Origin: Calidifontibacillus erzurumensis
Lineage (GTDB): Bacteria; Bacillota; Bacilli; Bacillales; Bacillaceae_J
NCBI RefSeq assembly: GCF_013303125.1
Contig: NZ_JABTTE010000001.1
Coordinates: forward strand, 276,926 to 340,925
DNA length: 64,000 nt
Reading direction: 5' to 3'
Shown here: piece after piece, positions 26,814 through 36,640 of the stretch
How positions within the stretch are numbered: position 1 is the stretch's first letter
Layout: each line of letters opens with the position of its first letter
Program-made: the position numbers and the translations under genes
The notes under the pieces: generated by a model
Databases searched by the model: none
The model's input: the letters and a program-made list of their open reading frames with translations, nothing else
What the model was told of the DNA's origin: nothing

Positions 26814-26853
26814 AGTCGAAAGTATCGGTTTTACCTAGAAAGGAGTGAATTCA

Positions 26854-28350
26854 ATGTTAACCCAAACAAAAGAAAAGCAACCGATATCAACCGATCTTCG
26901 TATGAATGAAGAATTTTTAAAAGACCGAATAGGTTTAGGAACGAGCTTTGATTTAGGTGTGCGCAAAATAAAAATCTTAAAGAAGGATGTTCATGTATAT
27001 TTTTTAAATGGATTATGTGATTCTGCTTATATTATAGAATTATTAAAAGTATTGATTCAAATCAATGATCACGAAAGAAGCATTAAGGCAATCGTGAAAG
27101 ATATTATTAAAAACCGACTTTCACATCAACAAGTTCAAGAAGCAAAAGATATGGATCAAGTTGTTGATCAGCTTCTTTCCGGCCTTATGATCATTTTGAT
27201 TGAAGGAGAAACCATCGCTTTTTCTGTTGATGTTAGAAGTTATCCAGGGCGAAATCCGGAAGAACCGGATACGGAAAAAGTCGTCCGGGGTGCTAGAGAT
27301 GGATATACAGAAAATATTGTTGTTAATACCGCATTAACGCGTAGGAGAATTCGTGATGAAAGGCTGCGTCATGAAATTATCCAAGTAGGCGAACGCTCAA
27401 AAACTGATATATGTATTGCCTATCTTCAAGATGTGGCTGATCCGGATCTTGTGGAAATTATTAAGAAAGAATTAAAAGAAATTGAAATAGACGGGATTCC
27501 GATGGCTGATAAGACTGTAGAAGAGTTCCTTGTCAAACAAGGTTGGAATCCGTATCCGATGGTACGTTATACAGAAAGGCCGGATGTAGTAGCTACACAT
27601 TTATTAGAAGGTCATGTTGTCATCATGGTTGATACATCTCCAAGCATGATTATAACACCAACTACATTTTTCCACCATGTACAGCATGCGGAAGAATATC
27701 GTCAAACACCTGCGATCGGCGCTTTCTTGCGGTGGGTTCGTTTTATAGGGATGGTTGTTTCTGTCCTATTGGTTCCTTTATGGTATTTGTTTGTAAAAAA
27801 CCCTGACTTATTGCCGGAAGCCATTGATTTTATCGGACCTAATAAAGAATATAACATACCAATTATCGTTCAATTGATTATAGCAAGTTTAGGAATTGAC
27901 CTATTAAGGATGGCGGCCATTCATACTCCAACCCCGCTTTCAACGGCAATGGGCTTAATTGCGGCAGCGTTGATTGGTCAAATTGCTATCGATGTTGGTC
28001 TCTTTTCGGCGGAAGTTATTCTTTATGTGGCTGTTAGTGCAATCGGTCTATTTGCAACGCCTAGTTATGAATTAAGTGTTGCGAATAAAATATCACAGAT
28101 AGGTTTGTTATTGGCAGTTTACTTTTTTGATGTAGCTGGTTTAGTTATCGGGATCACAGTAATAATTTTGTACTTAGCTTCATTGCGTTCGTTAAATACG
28201 CCATATTTATGGCCATTTATTCCTTTTGATCCACATGCATTTTTACAAATTATCGTACGAGTGGCAATGCCATTAAATAAAACAAGACCAACTGTGACAA
28301 ACCCGCAAAATAATAAAAAACAGCCTTTTCGTAAACCATTATTAAATTAA
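26854..28350 (+). CDS. spoVAF: Stage V sporulation protein AF (GerA-family)
   Basis: A 498-residue GerAA/SpoVAF family protein with a large soluble N-terminal half (about 1-285) and a membrane half with about five helices (from about residue 290 to 465). RPDVVATHLLEGHVVIMVDTSPSMI marks the domain junction as in GerA A-subunits. It may influence dipicolinate release during germination. AAAGGAGTG precedes the ATG at 26854; an upstream in-frame GTG overlaps that site. No classical terminator was seen before lysA. Confidence 0.95.
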   Translation: MLTQTKEKQPISTDLRMNEEFLKDRIGLGTSFDLGVRKIKILKKDVHVYFLNGLCDSAYIIELLKVLIQINDHERSIKAIVKDIIKNRLSHQQVQEAKDMDQVVDQLLSGLMIILIEGETIAFSVDVRSYPGRNPEEPDTEKVVRGARDGYTENIVVNTALTRRRIRDERLRHEIIQVGERSKTDICIAYLQDVADPDLVEIIKKELKEIEIDGIPMADKTVEEFLVKQGWNPYPMVRYTERPDVVATHLLEGHVVIMVDTSPSMIITPTTFFHHVQHAEEYRQTPAIGAFLRWVRFIGMVVSVLLVPLWYLFVKNPDLLPEAIDFIGPNKEYNIPIIVQLIIASLGIDLLRMAAIHTPTPLSTAMGLIAAALIGQIAIDVGLFSAEVILYVAVSAIGLFATPSYELSVANKISQIGLLLAVYFFDVAGLVIGITVIILYLASLRSLNTPYLWPFIPFDPHAFLQIIVRVAMPLNKTRPTVTNPQNNKKQPFRKPLLN

Positions 28351-28460
28351 AAATAATAAAAATTGAAAATGTTTCACTATTGCAAATCTTATATTTGCTA
28401 TGTTAAAGTTTAACTTATTAAAATATTTTAAGCTTTTCTTTATAATCAAGGGGGAAACGT

Positions 28461-29789
28461 ATGTATTTACGCGGAACAAGTATTATTAATAATAAAGGTC
28501 ACCTAGAAATTGGCGGTGTTGATACAGTCGATTTAGCAAAAGAGTTTGGAACCCCGCTTATCGTATATGATGTTGCTTTAATGCGGGAAAGAGCAAGAGC
28601 GTTCAAAGAAACATTTGAAAAGCAAAACGTAAGAGCACAAGTTGCTTATGCAAGCAAAGCTTTCTCATCAATAGCGATGATTAATTTGGCTGATGAAGAA
28701 GGTATGAGCCTTGATGTTGTATCTGGTGGAGAGCTTTATACCGCTTTAGCAGCTAATTTTCCGCCTGAGCGTATTCATTTCCATGGTAATAATAAGAGCA
28801 TAGAAGAAATGAAAATGGGAATTGAAGCAGGAATTGGTTGTTTTGTTGCAGACAATTTCTATGAACTAGAAGTTTTGCAAAATTTGGCTGAAGATTCTGG
28901 CAAAACAGTTTCAGTTCTTCTACGTATATCCCCAGGGGTAGAAGCGCATACACATGATTATATTATGACTGGACAAGTTGATTCCAAATTTGGATTCGAC
29001 TTAAAGAGCGGTCAAGTTGAAAAAGCAATAGAAATTACGAGAAATTCTTCCAATCTTCACCTTCTTGGAATTCATAGCCATATCGGTTCACAAATTTTTG
29101 AAACAACAGGATTTTTAATGGCCGTTGATACAATTTTTGAAGCTATAGAAAGATGGGCTTCCGAATTAAATTATGTTCCTTCCGTTCTTAATTTAGGCGG
29201 TGGCTTCGGCATTCGATATATAGAAGGAGACGACCCGCTGCCACCTGAAGAATACGTTTCAGCAATTATCGATAAAGTGAAATCACATGTTGAAAGACTT
29301 GATATTGAAATGCCGGAAATTTGGATTGAGCCTGGCCGTTCAATTGTCGGAGATGCTGGAACTACTTTATATACAATTGGTTCAAATAAAGTTATTCCTG
29401 GTGTAAGGAAATATGTTGCCGTTGATGGCGGTATGGGGGATAATTTAAGACCTGCATTATATCAAGCTAAATATGAAGCGATCCTTGCTAATCGCGCGGA
29501 TGAGCCTGCAGAGGAGACAGTATCGATAGCTGGAAAATGTTGTGAATCAGGCGATATGTTAATTTGGGATTTGCCATTGCCAAAAGCAAATCCAGGTGAT
29601 ATTTTAGCTGTTTTCTGCACAGGTGCATATGGCTATTCAATGGCTAACAATTACAATCGCATACCTCGTCCGGCTGTAGTCTTTGTTGAAGACGGAGAGG
29701 CCCAACTTGTTGTGAAACGCGAAAGCTATGATGATTTAATTCATTTAGATATTCCATATAAAAAGAAAACAAAAGTAGAGCTAATATAA
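28461..29789 (+). CDS. lysA: Diaminopimelate decarboxylase
   Basis: A 442-residue PLP-dependent fold-III decarboxylase making L-lysine from meso-diaminopimelate. PLP Lys is K66 (AYASKAF). HSHIGSQI, the Gly-rich phosphate loop NLGGGFGI, EPGRSI and the active-site CCESGDM are all present. It follows spoVAF and precedes a terminator; the spoVA-lysA order is conserved in Bacillus. GGGGGAAAC precedes the ATG. No lysine riboswitch is seen upstream. Confidence 0.97.
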   Translation: MYLRGTSIINNKGHLEIGGVDTVDLAKEFGTPLIVYDVALMRERARAFKETFEKQNVRAQVAYASKAFSSIAMINLADEEGMSLDVVSGGELYTALAANFPPERIHFHGNNKSIEEMKMGIEAGIGCFVADNFYELEVLQNLAEDSGKTVSVLLRISPGVEAHTHDYIMTGQVDSKFGFDLKSGQVEKAIEITRNSSNLHLLGIHSHIGSQIFETTGFLMAVDTIFEAIERWASELNYVPSVLNLGGGFGIRYIEGDDPLPPEEYVSAIIDKVKSHVERLDIEMPEIWIEPGRSIVGDAGTTLYTIGSNKVIPGVRKYVAVDGGMGDNLRPALYQAKYEAILANRADEPAEETVSIAGKCCESGDMLIWDLPLPKANPGDILAVFCTGAYGYSMANNYNRIPRPAVVFVEDGEAQLVVKRESYDDLIHLDIPYKKKTKVELI

Positions 29790-29796
29790 TAATTAT

Positions 29797-29828
29797 AAGT
29801 GCCTCACTACGGGCACTTTTTATTTTTT
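29797..29828 (+). terminator. Terminator of lysA
   Basis: AAGTGCC pairs with GGGCACTT, followed by TTTATTTTTT. Confidence 0.85.
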
Positions 29829-29901
29829 ATTTTTTATGTTATAAATAGAAACATCATAGGTAAGATAAGAATTGGGAATTCATTATAGAAAGGTGACTAA
29901 A

Positions 29902-31560
29902 ATGGAAGAAAATAAACATACCTCTTCGAATTTCATTAGAAATATTGTCATAGAAGATTTAAAGAGCGGAAAGTATGATAAAATTATCACAAGGTTCCCT
30001 CCTGAGCCGAATGGATATTTACATATTGGTCATGCAAAATCAATCGTTCTAAATTTTGAACTTGCCGATGAGTTCAATGGAAAAACACATTTGCGCTTTG
30101 ACGATACAAATCCATTAAAAGAAGACACAGAATATGTAGAGGCTATTAAGGAAGATGTGAAATGGCTCGGTTACGAATGGGATCAATTGTATTTTGCTTC
30201 TGATTATTTTGAAGAAATGTACAATCGCGCCGTTTTGTTAATTAAAAAAGGAAAGGCTTATGTTGATGATTCAACACCGGAACAAATTCGAGAAATGCGA
30301 GGTACATTAACAGAACCTGGGAAAGAAAGCCCATATAGAAATCGCAGCATTGAGGAAAACCTTGATTTATTTGAAAGGATGAGAGCTGGAGAATTTAAAG
30401 ATGGGGAAAAAGTTCTTCGGGCGAAAATTGACATGGCTTCTCCGAACATTAATATGCGCGATCCAGTATTGTACCGAATTTATCATGCACCCCATCATAA
30501 TACAGGTGATAAATGGTGCATTTATCCGATGTATGATTTTGCACATCCTTTGGAGGATGCAATTGAAGGTGTAACCCATTCTATCTGCACAATGGAATTT
30601 GAAGATCATCGTCCGCTTTATGATTGGGTCATTCAGGAATGCGAAATGGAAAATAAGCCAAAGCAAATAGAATTTGCACGTTTGAATTTAACGAATACGG
30701 TTATGAGCAAACGGAAATTAAAGCAGTTAGTGGATGAGAAATTTGCAGATGGATGGGATGATCCGAGAATGCCGACGATATCAGGTTTAAGAAGAAGAGG
30801 TTACACACCTGAAGCGATCCGCGCTTTTTGTCGGGAAATCGGGGTTGCAAAAAGCAATAGCACCGTTGATGTACAAATGCTTGAGCATTTTGTAAGAGAA
30901 GATTTAAAATTAAAAGCTCCACGGACAATGGCCGTCCTACGTCCGCTTAAAGTAATCATTACTAATTATCCAGAAGGGCAAATCGAATGGCTTGATGCGG
31001 AAAATAATCCTGAAAATCCGGAAATGGGTACCCGTAAAATTCCTTTTTCTAGAGAAATTTATATAGAAAAAGATGATTTTATGGAAAATCCGCCAAGCAA
31101 ATACTTCAGGTTGTTCCCAGGAAACGAAGTTCGGCTTAAACATGCCTATTTCATTAAATGCCATGATTTTATTAAAGATGAAAATGGCGAAATTGTTGAA
31201 ATTCATTGTACGTATGATCCCGAAACGAAAAGCGGGACAGGTTTTACTGGCCGTAAAGTGAAAGGGACTTTGCATTGGGTTGAAGCCACCCATGCTGTAC
31301 CTGCTGAGTTTCGTTTGTATGAGCCATTTATTTTAGATCAAGAAGATGACGATGAATCGAAAACATTTTTAGATTATGTAAACCCAAATTCACTTGAAAT
31401 TTTACAAGGCTTTATTGAGCCAAATATGACAAATGCAAAAATTCATGACAAATTCCAATTTTTTAGACATGGCTATTTTAATGTTGATCCAAAGTATACA
31501 ACTCCTGAAAAGCTCGTATTTAATCGAATCGTATCGTTAAAAAGCTCATTCAAATTATAG
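29902..31560 (+). CDS. glnS: Glutaminyl-tRNA synthetase
   Basis: A 552-residue class I synthetase with HIGH at residues 41-44 (after PPEPNGYL) and a VMSKR (KMSKS-type) loop near residue 265. The long C-terminal half corresponds to the GlnRS beta-barrel anticodon-binding domains. [13 protein letters not shown] and the overall length fit GlnRS rather than bacterial GluRS, whose anticodon domain is helical. AAAGGTG precedes the ATG at 29902. Most Bacillaceae, including B. subtilis, lack GlnRS and form Gln-tRNA with GatCAB, so this gene is unexpected. It has its own promoter region and terminator. Confidence 0.95.
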   Translation: MEENKHTSSNFIRNIVIEDLKSGKYDKIITRFPPEPNGYLHIGHAKSIVLNFELADEFNGKTHLRFDDTNPLKEDTEYVEAIKEDVKWLGYEWDQLYFASDYFEEMYNRAVLLIKKGKAYVDDSTPEQIREMRGTLTEPGKESPYRNRSIEENLDLFERMRAGEFKDGEKVLRAKIDMASPNINMRDPVLYRIYHAPHHNTGDKWCIYPMYDFAHPLEDAIEGVTHSICTMEFEDHRPLYDWVIQECEMENKPKQIEFARLNLTNTVMSKRKLKQLVDEKFADGWDDPRMPTISGLRRRGYTPEAIRAFCREIGVAKSNSTVDVQMLEHFVREDLKLKAPRTMAVLRPLKVIITNYPEGQIEWLDAENNPENPEMGTRKIPFSREIYIEKDDFMENPPSKYFRLFPGNEVRLKHAYFIKCHDFIKDENGEIVEIHCTYDPETKSGTGFTGRKVKGTLHWVEATHAVPAEFRLYEPFILDQEDDDESKTFLDYVNPNSLEILQGFIEPNMTNAKIHDKFQFFRHGYFNVDPKYTTPEKLVFNRIVSLKSSFKL

Positions 31561-31571
31561 GAAGTATTGAT

Positions 31572-31621
31572 GAATGTCTGGAAATTGCTGCGAATTGCGG
31601 CAAATCCAGACATTTTTTTTG
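31572..31621 (+). terminator. Terminator of glnS
   Basis: AATGTCTGGA pairs with TCCAGACATT around a nested TTGCTGC/GCGGCAA hairpin, followed by eight Ts. Confidence 0.9.
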
Positions 31622-31778
31622 GAGTGAATGCCCCTTTATTTTCTAAAATTATGACAATTATGTGAAAAACAACAAAAATCATCAAATTTTTTGGAAGAAC
31701 TGACAGGAATTTTTTTAAAATTGTAGAAATAGATAAGGTGTCTTTGTTTTATTTTTTGTCGCTATAGGAGGTGAATTT

Positions 31779-32222
31779 GTGAAAAAAAGGCTTATAGCGT
31801 TCTTCTCCATGTTCATACTACTTGGATTGTTTATGGCTCCAGGTGTTTTGGCAGAGGAGATTGGGCAAAATGATATCGCAGAAAATATTATCAAAACAGC
31901 AGAAAAATACATAGGCACTCCATATGGAGGCGAATTTGATTGCTCTGGCTATGTGAAAAAAGTTTTTGAAGAAAATGGTATTGAATTACCTAGATCCTCA
32001 GCATCTCAATATATGCATGGAGAGGCTATTAAAAAAGCGGATTTGCAAAAAGGGGACTTGGTATTTTTCAAAACTTCTGGTTCCGGAATTTCACATGTGG
32101 GCATATACATAGGTGACAATAAGTTTATACATTCTTCTTCTTCTAAAGGTGTCATCATTTCGAAATTAAACGACCCTTATTATTGGGGTTCTCGGTTTGT
32201 CGGAGCAGCAAAGGTATTTTAA
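31779..32222 (+). CDS. Secreted NlpC/P60 family cell-wall peptidase
   Basis: A 147-residue protein with a signal peptide (KKR, hydrophobic stretch to residue 22, likely cut after VLA at 25) and a minimal NlpC/P60 domain. The catalytic triad is visible as C55 (FDCSGYV), H106 (ISHVGIY) and H118 (FIHSSS). Such enzymes usually cut D-Glu-diaminopimelate bonds in peptidoglycan. No LysM or SH3 wall-binding domain is attached, so it is a catalytic domain alone. It begins at GTG behind TAGGAGGTG and stands alone between two terminators. Confidence 0.92.
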   Translation: MKKRLIAFFSMFILLGLFMAPGVLAEEIGQNDIAENIIKTAEKYIGTPYGGEFDCSGYVKKVFEENGIELPRSSASQYMHGEAIKKADLQKGDLVFFKTSGSGISHVGIYIGDNKFIHSSSSKGVIISKLNDPYYWGSRFVGAAKVF

Positions 32223-32234
32223 TATTGAAGGTGG

Positions 32235-32266
32235 GCAGGACTAAAATGACAGTTCTGCTTTTTTGT
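32235..32266 (+). terminator. Terminator of the NlpC/P60 gene
   Basis: GCAGGACT pairs with AGTTCTGC (one G-U), followed by TTTTTTGTTTT. Confidence 0.8.
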
Positions 32267-32330
32267 TTTAACTATGATTCAATATCATGTAAAATAGGAA
32301 AAGTAACAAATCGAAGGAGGCATACATACG

Positions 32331-32768
32331 ATGAAAAAAGCATCAATTGAATTTGAAAATGGTGAAAAAATTATCTTTCAACTATTTCCAAATGAAGCAC
32401 CTGGAACAGTTGCGAATTTTGAAAAGTTAGCAAATGAAGGATTTTATAATGGATTGACGTTCCACCGAGTAATACCGGGCTTTGTTTCTCAAGGTGGATG
32501 CCCATACGGAACAGGTACTGGTGGGCCAGGCTATACAATTAAATGCGAGACAGAAGGAAATCCTCACAAACATGTGGCAGGTGCATTGTCCATGGCTCAT
32601 GCAGGCAAAGATACTGGAGGTAGCCAGTTCTTTATTGTTCATGAACCGCAGCCACATCTTGATGGTGTTCATACCGTATTTGGACAAGTAATTGAAGGAA
32701 TGGATACGGTGCTTAGAATTCGTCAAGGCGATGTTATGAAAGAAGTTAAGGTATGGGACGAAAATTAA
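32331..32768 (+). CDS. ppiB: Peptidyl-prolyl cis-trans isomerase B (cyclophilin)
   Basis: A 145-residue cytoplasmic cyclophilin. Active-site motifs [13 protein letters not shown] and GGSQFFI are present, with the [11 protein letters not shown] end segment. No signal peptide is seen. It follows lysA at some distance and precedes ribT, as in B. subtilis, though glnS and an NlpC/P60 gene have been placed in between. AAGGAGG precedes the ATG. Confidence 0.97.
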   Translation: MKKASIEFENGEKIIFQLFPNEAPGTVANFEKLANEGFYNGLTFHRVIPGFVSQGGCPYGTGTGGPGYTIKCETEGNPHKHVAGALSMAHAGKDTGGSQFFIVHEPQPHLDGVHTVFGQVIEGMDTVLRIRQGDVMKEVKVWDEN

Positions 32769-32814
32769 AGAGATAATTTTCTTGCATTTTTGAAAGAGAA
32801 AGTATTGTTATGAA

Positions 32815-32860
32815 AAATTGTGAAGGCTGGTTTAATAAATGGGTGCAGCCTTCACAATTT
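32815..32860 (+). terminator. Inverted repeat after ppiB, probable terminator
   Basis: AAATTGTGAAGGCTG and CAGCCTTCACAATTT form a perfect 15-bp stem with a 14-base loop. The following T-run is weak (TTTA), so termination is likely but not certain. Confidence 0.65.
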
Positions 32861-32939
32861 ACCCATTGATTACGAACAATGAATCAGTTATTATTTTGAA
32901 TAAGGTAAACTTAACCTTATAAGGTATTGAATGATATAA

Positions 32940-33318
<379 letters not shown>

Positions 33319-33320
<2 letters not shown>

Positions 33321-33358
33321 AAAGACCCAGTTTCCAGTTAGGATTAGGGTCTTTTGTT
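33319..33358. terminator. Bidirectional terminator between ribT and ypuF
   Basis: AAAAGACCC pairs with GGGTCTTTT. A T-run follows on the plus strand. On the minus strand the hairpin overlaps the ypuF stop and is followed by TTTTCATTCATTC. Confidence 0.7.
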
Positions 33359-33865
33359 TTGTTTTCGTTTTAACTTTTCTCTTCTTTCTTTTATGATTTG
33401 GCTGCGATCACGTAAGGAATGTTTATAAAGTAGATATTGATTTGATAAATCACTATTGCTATTCCAATGAAAACCTAACCTTTGACATTGTTCAATACAA
33501 ATTTTTTTCAACTCATCATCAATTATAGGAAGATTCATACTATAATATGATTTTTCTTCAACTATTTCTTCCCGCCTTTTTTCTAGTGAGGTGAGAAGTG
33601 TATTCTTGTCTAAGCCGAGTTTCTGCAAAAGTTGTTCATTTGCATGAAAGTTGTTGATCGCTTTAGTTATTGTTTTGAATGCTCCATTGTAATTTTTAAT
33701 TCTGTGATGATATAATGCTACAGCAAGCTGGATGAATCCTACCCAAATTGAAGAACGATGTTTTCCTTCTTTTTTCCAGAATTCCTCAAGAATTTCATGG
33801 CATTCAAAATAATCTCGTGGACCATGAAAATGGACGAGGTATTGAATATATGCATCTTGATACAT
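33344..33865 (-). CDS. ypuF: YpuF-like DUF309 protein
   Basis: A 173-residue protein of the DUF309 family, recognised by the N-terminal FHGPRDYFECHEILEEFWK helix-pair motif and the following helical IQLAVALYHH segment. The conserved His and Glu residues suggest a metal or ligand site, but no function is established. The C-terminus is very basic (KERREKLKRKQNKR). It lies next to ribT as in B. subtilis, convergent with it. AAAGGAGT precedes the ATG on the minus strand. Confidence 0.85.
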   Translation of the reverse strand: MYQDAYIQYLVHFHGPRDYFECHEILEEFWKKEGKHRSSIWVGFIQLAVALYHHRIKNYNGAFKTITKAINNFHANEQLLQKLGLDKNTLLTSLEKRREEIVEEKSYYSMNLPIIDDELKKICIEQCQRLGFHWNSNSDLSNQYLLYKHSLRDRSQIIKERREKLKRKQNKRP

Positions 33866-33925
33866 CGTATTTAAACTCCTTTAAATATTCTGTTCCAATA
33901 GTGTACCACAAAATAAAGGAGAAAA

Positions 33926-33953
33926 AGAAAAGAAGTGCCTAAAGCACTTCTTT
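33926..33953 (-). terminator. Terminator of the yjcZ-type gene
   Basis: AAAGAAGTGC pairs with GCACTTCTTT; on the minus strand it is followed by TCTTTTTCTCC. It lies 12 bases past the small gene's stop. Confidence 0.75.
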
Positions 33954-33964
33954 ATAAGTTTACA

Positions 33965-34060
33965 TTAATACCAAGCTGCACCAACGATGATTAACAAAAT
34001 AAACAATACAACGATTAATGCAAAGCCTGCACCATATCCAAAACCTGCAGTTCCGCTCAT
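33965..34060 (-). CDS. YjcZ-family sporulation peptide
   Basis: A 31-residue peptide. It has a Gly-rich head (SGTAGFGYGAG) followed by one hydrophobic helix (FALIVVLFILLIIVGAAWY). This matches the YjcZ family of tiny sporulation-associated membrane peptides, whose hydrophobic core is nearly invariant in Bacillaceae. AAAGGAGG precedes the ATG on the minus strand at good spacing, and a terminator follows. The exact role in spores is unknown. Confidence 0.88.
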   Translation of the reverse strand: MSGTAGFGYGAGFALIVVLFILLIIVGAAWY

Positions 34061-34252
34061 TTATGTTCCTCCTTTTTAAAATCTTGATACTTACGGTAAT
34101 AACATATGTAAATTGTGCAATGATGTATAGGCAATTATCAGGACTTGAGGAAACTTTATTATGAAAATTGACAGTATGGAATTACAGGAAATTTTGCTAT
34201 TATAAAAAAGGATTGTTTTTAAACTTGAAAGTAATTTTTGGTGGGATATTTG

Positions 34253-35020
34253 ATGGAATATAATGTGAAATTAGACTCCTTCGAAGGTCCACTTGACCTT
34301 CTTTTACATTTAATAAATCGTTATGAAATTGATATTTATGATATCCCAATGGCGCAAATTACCGAACAGTATTTGCGTTATATTCATACGATGCAAGAGC
34401 TTAAACTTGATGTTGCCAGCGAATATCTTGTGATGGCAGCAACACTTTTAGCGATAAAAAGTAAAATGCTATTGCCTAAAACAGAAGAAACGCTCGAAGA
34501 AGAGTTGGAATATAGCGGTGATGAAATCGAGGAGGACCCTCGTGAAGAATTGATGAAGCGTTTGATAGAGTATAAAAAATATAAAGAGGCAGCTATTCAA
34601 CTGAAAGAGTATGAACAAAAACGAGGACAATTATTTACAAAACCACCTAGCAATTTAGCTCCTTATATGCCTGGTGAAAAAGAAAGGCCGTTTACAGATG
34701 TGTCTTTATATGATATGTTAAGTGCTCTTGAGAGGCTCCTAGAACGAAAAAAATGGAGGGAGCCAAAAACCGCGAAAGTTGAGCGCCAGGACATCCCGAT
34801 TCAAATTCGAATGGAACAAATTTTAAATGAACTAAAACGTTCTAATGGAAGAATAAGCTTTTATTCGCTTTTTCCAATTTACGAAAAATCACATATCGTC
34901 ATTACGTTTTTGGCTATTTTAGAATTAATGAAAAATCAAATGATTCGCTGCGAGCAGGAAAAAAACTTCGACAATATTTGGATTTATACGATGAAAGGAG
35001 CTAATGGGGATGAAGCTTGA
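34253..35020 (+). CDS. scpA: Segregation and condensation protein A
   Basis: A 255-residue kleisin of the SMC-ScpA-ScpB condensin. The N-terminal [19 protein letters not shown] motif binds the SMC neck and the C-terminal winged helix ([25 protein letters not shown]) binds the SMC head; an acidic linker lies near residues 85-105. It starts at ATG 34253 (an in-frame GTG upstream lacks a ribosome-binding site) and overlaps scpB by 11 bases, so translation is probably coupled. Confidence 0.96.
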   Translation: MEYNVKLDSFEGPLDLLLHLINRYEIDIYDIPMAQITEQYLRYIHTMQELKLDVASEYLVMAATLLAIKSKMLLPKTEETLEEELEYSGDEIEEDPREELMKRLIEYKKYKEAAIQLKEYEQKRGQLFTKPPSNLAPYMPGEKERPFTDVSLYDMLSALERLLERKKWREPKTAKVERQDIPIQIRMEQILNELKRSNGRISFYSLFPIYEKSHIVITFLAILELMKNQMIRCEQEKNFDNIWIYTMKGANGDEA

Positions 35021-35594
35021 ACAAATGAAGGCTGTTGTGGAAGGCCTGCTCTTTATTGTTGGCGATGAAGGAATCGATTGTAAACAAATTGCTGATGTAC
35101 TTCAAGTGAGTGAAACTATTGTAGTTGAAATATTGGAAGCAATTAAGAAAGATTATGCGAATCCTGATAGAGGGATTGATTTAGTAGAAGTTGCAGGAGT
35201 CTATCAACTTACGACGAAGAGCGAACATGCAGAATTTTATAAACGATTTGCCGATTCCCCGACCTCATCAACCTTATCGCAAGCTGCGTTGGAAACGTTA
35301 GCGATCATTGCATATAAGCAGCCGATTACTAGAGCAGAGATAGAGGAAATTCGGGGGGTAAAAACGGAACGTCCGCTTGCAACGCTTACTTCAAAAGGGT
35401 TGATCAAAGAAGTAGGTAGGGCCGAAGGTATCGGAAGAGCAATATTATATGGAACGACAAAAGAATTTCTTGAATATTTCGGTTTGAAAAGTTTGGAAGA
35501 ATTGCCATCCTTGCCAGAAAAAATTGATGAATCAGAGCTTGATAAAGAAGCTGATCTGTTTTTCGAAAAATTCCAAGATACTTTTCCTGAATAG
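35010..35594 (+). CDS. scpB: Segregation and condensation protein B
   Basis: A 194-residue ScpB with tandem winged-helix domains (family motif [28 protein letters not shown], then [18 protein letters not shown]). The dimer binds the ScpA linker in the SMC complex for origin segregation and chromosome compaction. AAGGAG (34995-35000) is 9 bases from the ATG at 35010, so this start is preferred over the ATG at 35004. The operon seems to end soon after. Confidence 0.96.
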   Translation: MKLEQMKAVVEGLLFIVGDEGIDCKQIADVLQVSETIVVEILEAIKKDYANPDRGIDLVEVAGVYQLTTKSEHAEFYKRFADSPTSSTLSQAALETLAIIAYKQPITRAEIEEIRGVKTERPLATLTSKGLIKEVGRAEGIGRAILYGTTKEFLEYFGLKSLEELPSLPEKIDESELDKEADLFFEKFQDTFPE

Positions 35595-35661
35595 AAAACT
35601 TAAGGTATAATAGGTTTGATACATAAAATGACGGAAAAATTATAGAATTGGTGGGATGGGT

Positions 35662-36060
35662 ATGCTAATAAAAGAAATTAAAGGATATGAATTGGAAAAA
35701 GCACAGCCAAATACATCCGAGGATTTTTTCAATCGTTCTGAGGTTACATTTATAGATCAAGGGGTTGAAAAAACTTTTTATTTATTATATGTAAGATATT
35801 TTGATGAAATTTTAAACGAGTTTGTTCCTTTTGAAAGCGATCCATTATTTACTATTGATGAAAAACCAATTTATTTTAAAGATGTGATTGGCTTAATTTG
35901 TATGTTAAAAGATACGACATTGAAAAAACGCAAACGGGTTTATATTAATGAAAAGAAAGATTTAATCAATTATTGCAAAGGTATCGATCCTGACAAATTG
36001 AAAGAAATTGTTGGACAAATAATGAAAGGCGGTTATGAATTAAAAACAGTCCAGGCATAA
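35662..36060 (+). CDS. Hypothetical protein, 132 residues
   Basis: I do not recognise this family. It begins MLIKEIKGYELEK, has aromatic-rich segments (FYLLYVRYFDEI, PIYFKDVIGLICML), a basic stretch (LKKRKRVYINEKK) and an end KGGYELKTVQA. There is no signal peptide or transmembrane helix. The gene looks real, with a GGTGGG ribosome-binding site 6 bases from the ATG at 35662 and a terminator directly after. It occupies the place of ypuI downstream of scpB in B. subtilis, but no similarity to YpuI is evident to me. Confidence 0.65.
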   Translation: MLIKEIKGYELEKAQPNTSEDFFNRSEVTFIDQGVEKTFYLLYVRYFDEILNEFVPFESDPLFTIDEKPIYFKDVIGLICMLKDTTLKKRKRVYINEKKDLINYCKGIDPDKLKEIVGQIMKGGYELKTVQA

Positions 36061-36064
36061 ATGT

Positions 36065-36098
36065 AAGCATGGTGGTTGAATCCATCATGCTTTTTTTA
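36065..36098 (+). terminator. Terminator of the 132-residue hypothetical gene
   Basis: AAGCATGGTGG pairs with CCATCATGCTT (one G-U) around TTGAAT, followed by a T-run. Confidence 0.85.
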
Positions 36099-36640
36099 TG
36101 TTCAGCGTGAAATTCCCGAACTATTTAGAAAAAGCCGTAGGAAATATAAAGGAAAGATTAATGCTTTATGCCGCTTTTGTATGATCTTAAAAAGAAAAGA
36201 AGTCCTTGTCACAATGGAAAAAGCTTATGTTGATCTCGTAATTTGCGATGTAACTTATTAAAATTCATAATTTTTATTGGAAAATTACGAAAGTAAAATT
36301 TGAAACGTAGAAAAAATAAGATCATTCATCGTCGTTTCTCTATCAGTTATTCTATTTATTTAAGATACAATTTATATTTTAAATTTTATATAAAATGTTT
36401 TGCTATAATCAGGAAACGAAATGAATCGGGATTTAGACATGTTTCCTGTCTTAATAGAAAGAATAGATGGAAGTCCAAATGGAGGTAAGACGGATTGAAG
36501 GTTTTTAAGCTAAATACTAAATTCCTTACGGTCAGTACGGAAAAGAAGTGTGTTATTCGATCTACCTATTCGCGTTTTGCACGTTTGCCTCTTCTTTGCA
36601 TAAGATAAATTGTTACTTTGGAAGGATGAGGAGGGGCAAA
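36099..36640 (+). other. 540-base region with only small ORFs
   Basis: No recognisable gene. A TATAAT at 36404-36409 has no clear -35. A 25-codon ORF (36421-36498, begins MNRDLDMFPVLIER) ends overlapping the TTG of a 37-codon ORF (36495-36608). Two longer frames at 36076-36261 and 36300-36488 have no ribosome-binding site and odd composition. This may be a decayed gene or a regulatory leader for sodF. Confidence 0.4.
36495..36608 (+). CDS. Possible 37-residue small protein upstream of sodF
   Basis: TTG start at 36495, 8 bases after GGAGGT (36481-36486). The product is basic (begins MKVFKLNTKFLTVSTEKK, ends RLPLLCIR) with no known match, and it ends 33 bases before sodF. The good ribosome-binding site is the only support. 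Its start overlaps the stop of a 25-codon ORF, as in translational coupling. It could be a leader peptide or chance. Confidence 0.25.
   Translation: MKVFKLNTKFLTVSTEKKCVIRSTYSRFARLPLLCIR

Noticed and set aside
28351..28460. Lysine riboswitch before lysA
   Set aside because: The gap is only about 110 bases, too short for an L-box, and no conserved core is seen.
36076..36261. 61-codon ORF after the 132-residue hypothetical gene
   Set aside because: Its start lies inside the terminator hairpin of the preceding gene, there is no ribosome-binding site, and the product is basic and Cys-rich without coding character.
36300..36488. 62-codon ORF upstream of sodF
   Set aside because: Starts at a non-ATG codon without a ribosome-binding site; composition (Lys/Arg/Tyr/Phe) reflects AT-rich non-coding DNA.
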